Shown piece by piece: positions 1 to 8,200 of a stretch of DNA of 13,821 nucleotides. Numbering within the stretch: the stretch's first letter is position 1; the number at the start of each line of letters is the position of its first letter. The notes under the pieces are model-generated. The model was not told where the DNA came from and ran no database searches. It was given only the letters and a program-made list of their open reading frames with translations. The stretch covers positions 1-13,821 of the forward strand of contig JAISIU010000149.1 of assembly GCA_031261885.1 (NCBI GenBank), given 5' to 3'. This stretch comes from Bifidobacteriaceae bacterium. GTDB taxonomy: Bacteria; Actinomycetota; Actinomycetes; Actinomycetales; WQXJ01. The position numbers and the translations under genes were made by a program.

Positions 1-1
1 C

Positions 2-709
2 CTGGTCGGCCTGCCGCACGCGGGCGGGGCCGCGTCGTTCTTCGCGCCGTGGCGCGGGCTGTTGCCGGCGGGCTGGCGGCTGTTCGCGGCGAAGTATCCG
101 GGCCGGGAGGACCGGATCGAGCAGCGGCGCGTCTCGACGCTCGGCGAGATCGTCGAGGGCGTGCTCGGGGAGTTCACCGGGGCGCCCGAGGCGCCGGGCG
201 CCGGCGGCCGCGGCGTCGTGCTGTTCGGGCATTCGATGGGGGCGGTGGTCGCGTTCGAGCTGGCGCTGCGGCTGGCCGGGACGGGCCGGCCGCCGGTGCT
301 GCTCGGCGTGTCGGGCAAGAGTCCGGCGGACGAGGTCGGGTTCTTCGATCCGGCGGACGGGGCCGGCGCGGTCGGGTCGGGGCTCGCGGAGCGCGTGCTG
401 CGGCTCGATCCGTTGTTCGCCGAGGTGGAGAAGGTCCCGGAGCTGAGGGACCATTCGCTCGATGTGATCGGGCAGGATCTGGACCTGCTGCGGGCGCACC
501 GCATGAGCCCGGGCGTCCTGGCCGGGGTGCCGATCCTGGCCGTGGGCGGCACGGAGGACCCGTCGTGCGGCGCCGGTGACCTCGACGCGTGGCGCGCGCG
601 GACCACGGGCCCCCTGGCGCGGCTCGACCTGCCGGGCGGGCACTTCTACATCCGTGAGCACGTGCCGGAGGTCGTGGCCGCGATCGTGGCGGCCGTGGCC
701 GAGGGGTGA
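2..709 (+). CDS. Type II thioesterase (external NRPS/PKS thioesterase), 5' end missing
   Basis: Alpha/beta-hydrolase of the type II thioesterase family. These free-standing cytosolic enzymes hydrolyse wrong or stalled acyl groups from the phosphopantetheine arms of NRPS or PKS carrier domains. The visible 235 residues open with LVGLPHAGGAASFFAPW, the usual N-terminal oxyanion-loop motif, then KYPGREDRI. The nucleophile elbow is GHSMG with Ser at 233-235, the Asp is in GGTEDPS at 557-559, and the His is in LPGGHFYIREH at 641-643, so the triad is complete. Family members start roughly 10-25 residues before the first motif, so the true start lies left of the window. A TTG at 62 cannot be the start because it would delete the LPHAGG motif. 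Third positions are strongly G-rich. It runs opposite to the large synthetases, so it is probably transcribed separately. The family is certain; the editing role follows from family and context. Confidence 0.93.
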   Translation: MVGLPHAGGAASFFAPWRGLLPAGWRLFAAKYPGREDRIEQRRVSTLGEIVEGVLGEFTGAPEAPGAGGRGVVLFGHSMGAVVAFELALRLAGTGRPPVLLGVSGKSPADEVGFFDPADGAGAVGSGLAERVLRLDPLFAEVEKVPELRDHSLDVIGQDLDLLRAHRMSPGVLAGVPILAVGGTEDPSCGAGDLDAWRARTTGPLARLDLPGGHFYIREHVPEVVAAIVAAVAEG

Positions 710-714
710 ACGGT

Positions 715-729
715 CCGGCGGGCCGCCGG
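715..729 (+). terminator. Possible weak terminator hairpin after the thioesterase
   Basis: CCGGCG and CGCCGG form a perfect 6-bp stem around a GGC loop, starting 5 bp after the thioesterase stop codon. There is no T tract directly after it; the first T-rich stretch is about 20 bp further on. Perfect short GC palindromes arise often by chance in DNA this GC-rich, so this is only a candidate. Confidence 0.25.
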
Positions 730-751
730 GATGCGGGCCGGTCGGGCGCCG

Positions 752-779
752 TTTGAGTGTTTTCACTATGTTTTGAGCG
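752..779 (+). repeat. Pair of TTTGAG(T/C)G direct repeats, 20 bp apart
   Basis: TTTGAGTG (752-759) and TTTGAGCG (772-779) lie in the only AT-rich part of the 710-841 gap. Their starts are exactly 20 bp apart, close to two helical turns, which would place two bound protein units on the same DNA face. The position upstream of the gene at 842 suggests an activator or operator site. A second -10-like hexamer, TATGTT (767-772), lies between them without a convincing -35 box. No known regulator motif is recognised; the role is inferred. Confidence 0.3.
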
Positions 780-806
780 CCCTGACTGCGCCCTCAGCGA
801 AACCCA

Positions 807-841
807 TGGAGTTAAGCTGCCGGCAAATTTAAGATGGCCGG
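807..841 (+). promoter_or_regulatory. Candidate promoter for a leaderless transcript of the gene at 842
   Basis: TAAGAT at 830-835 matches the actinobacterial -10 consensus TANNNT. It ends 6 bp before the GTG at 842, so the transcript would start on or next to the start codon. A weak -35 candidate, TGGAGT (807-812), is 17 bp upstream. No Shine-Dalgarno sequence stands at the right distance from the GTG; the only GGAG (808-811) is 30 bp away. The missing ribosome site plus the -10 spacing fits the leaderless mRNAs common in actinobacteria. Confidence 0.45.
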
Positions 842-2233
842 GTGCTAGTCCCTTCACACGCTGAATCCGCCCGTGGTGGCGACGCCGCCGCCACCGAGGG
901 CGGCGGCCCACCCGTCACCGAACGGTTCACCCTCTCCCCATCGCAACGCCGCTGGCTCAGCGCCCCGCTCCCCGCGCCGCACCACTCCAACCAGCACTTC
1001 TACCTGCGCGGCCACTTCGAACCCGAGCCGCTGCGAACGGCGCTGGACCTCGTGGCCGCCCGCCACGGCCAGCTCCGGGCCGCGTTTCCGTTCGATCCGG
1101 CCGGGCCCATCAGCCACGGCATCATCCGGCCCCAAGCCCCCGGCACCATCCCGCTCGACGTCGCGCAGGACAAACCCGACTACATGGACCACACGGCGTG
1201 GCGCGAATGGCGCGCCGAGGCGATCCAACGCGGGCTGGACCCGGTGGGCGGGCCCGTGGCCAGGGCCCTGTTGTTGAAACGAGGTGGCTCCCGGCCGCAG
1301 GACCACCTGCTGCTGGCCGCGCACGGCCTCGTCGTGGACACGGGCTCCTGGCCCATCCTCGTGGAGGACCTGCTCGACGCCTACCAGGCGTTCGCCCAAG
1401 GCCGCGAACCGCGGCTGGTCCCCGCCACGGCGCCGTTCGGCGCGTGGACCTCCTACATGGCGGCCGAGACGGCGGGCGGCCGCTACGACGCGGAGATCTC
1501 CGCCTGGGTGCGGGAAGTGGACCAGATTCGCGCCCTCGACCTTCCAGTGACACTGCCGTCCGGGCTCCCCGGGCGGGCCATCGCCTCACTCGACCGGCAG
1601 ACCACGGCCGCGCTGCTCGGCGGGGCCGGGATCGCCCTGAACGCCTCGACCGCCGCGCTCGTCTACGCCGGCGTCGGCCGCGCCCTCGGCCAGGCCTTCG
1701 CGCGGTCCGAGGTCGGGGTCGACATCCAGGTCGACGGCCGAGGAGCGGTCACCGGGGCGCCGGACGTCTCGCACACCGTCGGGCGGTTCACCACGGGCTT
1801 CCCGTTGGCCCTGCCGGGCGCTCCCGCGGCGGCCGGCACGGGCTACGACGCAGGATGGCGCGACGCCATCACCCGCACGGTCCGCCGTCTCGCGAGCGTG
1901 CCGGACAAGGGCTTCGGGTACCGGGTCCTCACGGCCGCCGGACGCGTGCCGGAGTTCCGGCCCAGGGTCGCCGTCGGCTATCACGGAGAGATCGCACCGG
2001 CCCACGGCCGGGCGCGCGCCGGGTTGTCCGACTGGCCGGCCGGCCACGACTCGGACCCGGTCAACCCGCCATGGCACGCCGTCAACATCAAAGCCGGCGT
2101 GATCCACGGCGAGCTCCGGGTCGTGGTGGTCTACCAACCGGGCACCATGAGCCCGGCGCAGGCGGACCAGCTCGTCACGCTGATCGTCACGCAGATCGCA
2201 CAGGCCACGGTCCACGCCATCGCGCAGGGCTGA
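842..2233 (+). CDS. Stand-alone condensation/epimerization-fold protein with degenerate active site
   Basis: A single 463-residue domain of the NRPS C/E superfamily, homologous along its length to the E domain ending the neighbouring synthetase. Residues 25-41 match the N-terminal LxPxQ motif and 79-83 the LRAAF motif. The active-site motif reads HGLVVDTGSWP (161-171) where E domains have HHxxxDxxSWP, so the second, catalytic His is Gly162. The E4 motif EGHGRE reads QVDGRG (296-301), replacing the catalytic Glu with Gln and the His with Asp. E5 is VGRFTTGFPL (313-322, Trp to Arg); E6 VPDKGFGY (353-360) is kept; the E7 NYLG Asn is Gly379. There is no carrier or adenylation domain, signal peptide or membrane segment. 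GTG at 842 is the only in-frame start before the domain. Third positions favour C, unlike the thioesterase. It is probably not an active epimerase; a scaffold, recruitment or gatekeeping role, like the inactive X domain of glycopeptide synthetases, is a guess. Confidence 0.85.
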   Translation: MLVPSHAESARGGDAAATEGGGPPVTERFTLSPSQRRWLSAPLPAPHHSNQHFYLRGHFEPEPLRTALDLVAARHGQLRAAFPFDPAGPISHGIIRPQAPGTIPLDVAQDKPDYMDHTAWREWRAEAIQRGLDPVGGPVARALLLKRGGSRPQDHLLLAAHGLVVDTGSWPILVEDLLDAYQAFAQGREPRLVPATAPFGAWTSYMAAETAGGRYDAEISAWVREVDQIRALDLPVTLPSGLPGRAIASLDRQTTAALLGGAGIALNASTAALVYAGVGRALGQAFARSEVGVDIQVDGRGAVTGAPDVSHTVGRFTTGFPLALPGAPAAAGTGYDAGWRDAITRTVRRLASVPDKGFGYRVLTAAGRVPEFRPRVAVGYHGEIAPAHGRARAGLSDWPAGHDSDPVNPPWHAVNIKAGVIHGELRVVVVYQPGTMSPAQADQLVTLIVTQIAQATVHAIAQG

Positions 2234-2247
2234 AGCTCAGAAGGCCC
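2227..2247. terminator. Possible small bidirectional hairpin across the convergent stop codons
   Basis: CTGA (2230-2233) and TCAG (2237-2240) pair around an AGC loop, and GGGC (2227-2230) can pair with GCCC (2244-2247) as an alternative. Both stop codons lie in the palindrome. The stem is very short and has no T run on either side, so termination here would be weak. There is no other non-coding space between the two convergent genes. Confidence 0.15.
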
Positions 2248-5200
2248 CGAGAATCTCCTCCAACTCATCGGAGCCCAGGTCCGCCGGAACGGGCGCGGGC
2301 TCGGCCGTGGCGCGAACGGCGTCGGCCTTGAGCGAACCGTCCGGCAGAGTGGCCGCCGCGGCGGCCAGGTCGGTCAGCCGCGCGCCGAGACAATCGGCGA
2401 TCCGTCCGGGCACGTCGGCCGGGACCCGTGTCGGGTCATAGCCCACGTTCCATCCGAGCCGGCCAGCGTCCACCGAACAATCCATGATCATCGGCGAGGC
2501 GACCATGACGCGCGCTCCGGCCGCGGGCCCGGTCGGCCAATCGGACGGTGCGAACCCCGCACGGCCGCTCGCGGCCACGGCCCTGACCCCGAGGTAATTG
2601 ACCGTCAACGCGGGCGTGACGAGCGGGACGTCGCGACCGGCCAACAGCTGGTACGCCAAGCCCCGGTTGGGGACGTGAGCGGTCTCCGCGGCGACCGTGG
2701 ACAGCGCCTTGGCGGGGCCACCGGAGACATCGAGAGCCAGCGGGTACAGGCACGTGAACCAGCCGACCACGCGATCGAGTGGCGGCGCCCCCGGGAAATC
2801 GTGGCGACCATGGGTCTCGTGCCGTAGCGCCACGCGGCTCTGGCCGGTGACGTCGGCCACCGCGAGCGCGGCGCCCGTCAACACGAACGTCTCGAGGCCG
2901 GCGCCCGTGCGGGTGGCCGCGTCCATGAGGCCGCGCGTGACCGCCGTCCCGAGCCCGCCGGTGACGAGCCCGCGCGGCAGCCGGTCGGCCCCTGGAGCTG
3001 GGGTGTCGAGCATGAGGCGGCTCAGACCGTCGGCTACGGTGACGGCGCTGGCGACGGCACGCCAGTACTCGGTCTGGTCCTTCGCGGCGGCCGTCTCGCC
3101 GTAGCCGCGTAGGGCCTCGACCCAGTGGCGGTAGGTCGTGCTCGGTGGCCGTAGCGCGGGCGTCCGCCCCTGGGCCAGGGCCGCGAGCGCGGTGGCCAGG
3201 TCCTCAAGGATCACGGGCCAGGAGACCGCGTCGACCACCAGGTGGTGAATCGCGAGCAGCAGGCGGTCGGCGTCGGCGCAGTGGAACACCGCGGCCGCCA
3301 CGAGCGGCCCGTGGACGATGTCGAAGCCGGCCTGGAGGGCCCCACCCGCCCGTTCGGCGCAGGCCGCGGGGTCGGGCTCCCTCGTGAGGTCGGCCTCCAT
3401 CACGCGGGCGCGGCCGGTGCCGGGGGCGCCGATCCGGGCCGGGCCGCCGGGCTCCGGGAAGGTCGCGCGGAGCATGTTGTGGTGGTCGATGACGGCATCG
3501 AGCGCGCGGGAGACGAGGCCGGCGTCGAGGCGGTGGTCCGCCACGAGGAACACCGATTGGCAGAAGTGGCCGAGCCGGCCCGTCGAGGCACGGAAGAACT
3601 CGCGCTGCACGGGGCCGAGCGGCACGGTGTTGTCCTCGTCGGTGACGGTCCGGGCCGCCGGGCGGGCGGCCGGTGCGGGGCCGACCGGATCGGCGAGCGC
3701 GGGCACCGGATGGTCGGGCACGTCGGGTTCGTCGGGCGCGGCCGGCGCCATCGCCTTGGCGGCGTCGCTGAGTGTGAGCGCGCCGAGCAGATCGGCGGCC
3801 CGAACCGACCAACCGGCGCCGCGCAGCTCGCCGACCACGCGAATCGCGGAGATCGAATCACCGCCGAGCTGATAGAAGTCGTCCGTCATTCGGGCGGGAG
3901 TGCCGAGCACATCGGTGATAGCGCGCGCGAGGGCGGCCTGGGTCGGCGTCCAGGAGGCGTCGGACCCGTGTGCCTGGGCGGGCCCGGCCTCGGGCGCGGA
4001 TTGGGCGAGGTCGGGCAGTGCGGCGGCGTCGAGCTTGCCGGACCGCGTCACGGGGATGCGGTCGATGAACCCGATGGCGTTCGGCAGCCACCCGCGCGGC
4101 AGCGTTTCGGCCAGGCCGCGGCGCACGTCGGCGGCCGTGAGCGCGGGTCGGTCAGCGTCATCGTCGGGCCTGGTCGCGCCGGTCTCCCGAACCACGTAGG
4201 CGTACAGGGCGAGCTCGCCGGAGGGGTCGGGGCGTGCCACGACCGCGCCGGCCTTGACGCCGGGCAGGGCGCACAGGCGGGCCTCGACCTCGGCGGTCTC
4301 GATGCGTTGGCCGCGGATCTTGACCTGCCGGTCGATCCGGCCGAGGTAGACGAGTTGGCCGTCTGGGTCCCACCGGACCAGGTCGCCGGTGCGGTACAGC
4401 CGCTCGGGCCGCCGCACCCAGGCGGCGCAGTGCGCGTCGTCGGGCGGCAGGGACGCGGGGAGCTCGGGGAAGGCGGCGGCGGTGAGGTCGTCGCGGCCGA
4501 GGTAGCCGGCCGCCAGGCTCGGACCGGCCAACACGAGCTCGCCGGGCACGCCGAGACCGACGGGACGCAAACCGGCATCGACCACCTGACAATCGACGCC
4601 TATCCTCGGCCGGCCGATCGGAATCGGCGCCGGATAATCGGCCCCATCGGGCCGGGTCCAACTCGTGGCCCCGACGGTCGCCTCGGTCGGGCCGTAGGCG
4701 TTGATGAACCGACCGTGGAACCCGCGCACGGGCCGGGCCTCCGCGGCGGCGGAGAACAGGACGGCCAGCGGCGTCACGTCGAACATCGGGATGACGGGCG
4801 GCGTGAGCACCGCGGCCGTGCAACGTTCGCGGATCAGCCGGTTCATCCAGTCGAGGTCGTCGAGCCGGGCGTCCGGGACGAGCTCGAGGGTGTTGCCCGC
4901 GAGGATCGAGAGGGCCCACTCGAACACGGAGGCGTCGAACACGGGGTTCGCGAACCCGAAGATGTGGTGCGGTGCGCGCTCAACGTCCGGCCCGTCCGGT
5001 CGGTCCGAGCCGTCCGACCCGTCCGGCGTGCGCGCGACGTCCGCAGCCGTGACGGCGAACCGGACGAGCGAGCCGATCCCAGCGTTCCGGACGGCCGTTC
5101 CCTTGGGCCGACCCGTGGTGCCCGACGTGTAGATGACGTAGGCCACATCGTCCGGTCCTGTGGGGACGTCGACGAAGTCGGCCGGGCCGGCGGGGCCCTC

Positions 5201-8200
5201 GAGGGCCATGGTCCGGAGGTCGAGCACCGGCAGGTGGAATTCAACGGAGGCCGGGGTGTCGCAGCCCAGCACGATGGCCGCGGGGGCGGCGTCGCCGAGC
5301 ACGTAGGCGATGCGTTTGGGCGGGTAGGTCGGGTCGATCGGGACCCAAGCGGCGCCGGCGCGGGCGATGCCGATGACGGCCGCCAGCAGCGCGGGCGCGC
5401 GCGGCGCCAGCAGCGCGACGCGATCGCCCAGGCCGACCCCGAGTTCCCGCAGCCGGGCCGCCACGGCGGCGGACGCGCGGCCCAGCCGTTCGTAGGTCCA
5501 CGTGTCGCCGTCGCAGACGACGGCCTCGCGGTCCGGGTGGGCGGCCGCGGCGCGGGCGAACAGGGCGGCCACGCCGGCCGGCGGTTCGGTGTCGACCGGG
5601 CCGGCCCCGAGCTCGCGCAGGCGCGCCAGCTCCGCTGGTCCGGTCATTGGCAGCTCGGCCAGCGGCCGGTCGGGCTCGTCGAGCGCGGACCCGAGCAGCG
5701 TGAACAGGTGGTCGGCCATGAGCCGGACGGATTCGGGCCGCCACAGCTGTGTCCGGTACTCCAGCTCCACGTTCCACGTGGGCTCGGCTCCGGCCGAGTC
5801 GTCGGGGGTCACGGAGATGGACAGGTCGAAGTGCGTCGTGCCGTGCGGCAGGTCGACCGGAGTCGCGGTGATGGCCCCGAGCGTGGCCGTCGGCAGGTCC
5901 GTGTTCTCGAAGGCGAGAGCGACCTCGGCGTCGCGCTCCGGTGCGGCGATCGCGTTGTCCTCGGCCGCGAGGGCCCGGGCGTTGACCTCGGCCAGCAGGT
6001 CCCGGAAGGACTGGGCCGGGTCGACCGGGACGCGGAGCGGCACCGTGGCGACGAACATGCCGACGGTCCGTTCGACATCGGCGGACGGCCGCCCGGCCAC
6101 GGGGACGGCGATGACGACATCGTCCGTCCGGGCGTACCGCGCCAACTCGACGGCGAGCGCCGCGGCGACGACCGCGAACTCCGTCGTGCCGGCAGCGGCG
6201 GCGAGCGCGGCGGCCCGGGTGCGGAGCCCGGCCGGCACGCTCCAGGTGAGGGCCGCGCCGGCGGCGGACGGCGTGCGCGGGCGCGGCCGGTCGGTCGGGA
6301 GGTCGAGGGGCTCGGGCGCGGGGGTCAGCTGGTTGTCCCAATAGCGGCGGGCGGCGGCCACCGCCGGACTGTCGGCCCGTTCGGCGTAGTCGCGATAGGT
6401 GACGCCCGGGTCGGGCAGGACGGCCCCGCCGTAGAGGGCGCAAATGTCGGTGACGAGGACGCCCATGCTCGTGCCGTCCGTGATCACGTGGTGGGCGTCC
6501 AGCAGCAGGTACCAGGTGTCGGGGCCGTGCGGTCCATCCTCCGAGGGCAGCGCCCGGACCAGCTCGATGCGCAGGAGCGGGGCGTTGGCCAGGTCGAACG
6601 GGCGGACGAATCGGTCGAACACCGCGCGGAGCTGGTCGGGGCCCGTGGCCTGGGTCAGGGGGACGGTGACGGGCACGCCGGCGTGGACCGTGGCGAGGGG
6701 CTCGCCGTCGGGGCCGGGAGCGAAACTCGTGCGTAGGGCGTCGTGGCGTTTCACGAGGGCCGCGAACGCGTCGGTGAGGCGCAGCTGGTCGGGTGCGCCG
6801 GAGAGCTTGAGCGCGAAGGGAGTGTTGTAGACCGTGCCGGCGTCCGCGGTGTCGGCCGCGCGCAGGACGGTCAGCTGGGCGGGCGTGGGGCGATACGTGC
6901 CGCTCCACGGGGCGGGCTCCGTGGGGGTCGGCGCCGGTTCGGCAGGGTCCTGGTCTGAAGCCGCGGCGTGGGTGCGCTTGGCGAGTTCCTTGATGCGGGC
7001 GGCGATGCCGGCGGGGGTGGGGGCGGCGAAGAAATCGCGGAGCGGCAGCCTCACGCCGGTGGTCCGTTCGAGTAGGTTGACGGCGCGCATCGCCCTGAGC
7101 GAATGCCCGCCCAGGTTGAAGAAGTTGTCGAAGGCCGCGGCCGTGCCGCGTTTCAGCCCGAGCACCTCGTCGAACACCTGGGCGACGACCTTGTCGATCT
7201 GCGATCGGGCCGCCTGGACCGCGCCGCGCAAGCCCCACCCGGGGTGGCGGCCGGCGTCGTCGTCCGCGGCGTCTCCCGAGGGTGTGTCCGATGCCGGGAC
7301 GGCGGCATGGGCGGATCCGTCGCCGAAGGGTTTCCCGGCGGGACGGTCCGGCGCCGGGCGCGCCGGGGCGGCGGCGCCCGGCACGAGGTCCGGCAGGGCG
7401 GAACGGTCGAGCTTGCCGCTGCGGTTGAACGGGAGCTGGTCGATGACGGTGAGGGCCGCCGGCACCATGTATTCGGGCAGGGTGCCGGCGAGGCGGCCGC
7501 GGGCCGCGTCGAGGTCCACGGCCTGCCCGGGTCGGACGACGACGTACCCGAACAGTGCCGCCTCGTCCGGGGCGCCCGGCGTCGCGGACGGGACGTGGCC
7601 GAGCTTCGCGGCGGCATCGGCCACACCGGGCAGCGCCCGGAGCGCGGCCTCGATGTCGCCGAGCTCGACGCGCAGGCCGCGCAGCTTGATCTGCCCGTCG
7701 ACCCGTCCGAGGACCTGGAGCCCGCCGTCGGCCAGCAGATAACCGACGTCACACGTCCGGTAGACGCGTTCGGCCGGGTCCCACGGGGCCGGCCCGAAGC
7801 GGGCGGCCGTCAAGGCCTCGTCGCCGAGATAACCGTCGGCCAGGCTGTCGCCGGCCAGCAGGACCTCGCCGGGGGAGCCGATACCGAGCACGGCCCCAAC
7901 CCCGGCGAGGGAGGCGCCGCCATCGGCCGACGCTTCGCGGGACGGTTCGTCCACGACATACGCGCGATAGCCGTCGAACGGCGTGCCGACGTCGATCGAG
8001 GCGGCGTCCGGGACGAGCCGGATGTGGGAGGCGACCGTCGCCTCGGTCGGGCCGTAGGCGTCGTAATACAGGCAATCGGGGGCCTGGGCCTTGAGACGGT
8101 CGTAGAACCGGGGCTCCGACGGCTCGCCGATGATCAGGGCGGCCTTCAGTCCGGCGAGGCAGTCCGGGTCGGCCGGCGGAGAAGTCAGGTAGGTGAGCTT

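Noticed and set aside
62..64. TTG as the start of the thioesterase.
   Set aside because: The same frame is open to the window edge and encodes the conserved LPHAGG motif upstream of it.
806..832. Mini-ORF ATG-to-TAA (eight codons) before the E-like gene, as a leader peptide.
   Set aside because: It has no ribosome site and no attenuator-like structure, and would not be on a transcript that starts near 842.
174..911. Minus-strand open frame of 245 codons across the thioesterase and the following gap.
   Set aside because: It is Arg/Pro-rich, has no domain, and is opposite a thioesterase with a complete catalytic triad.
842..2233. Calling this gene a functional condensation enzyme or a wax-ester/acyltransferase relative.
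   Set aside because: The SWP, VPDKGFGY and ILVEDL motifs place it with E domains, and the second His needed for either chemistry is absent.
1198..2331. Plus-strand frame of 377 codons within the E-like gene.
   Set aside because: It is an Arg/Gly/Pro-rich shadow in another frame; the 842-2233 frame carries all C/E-fold motifs.
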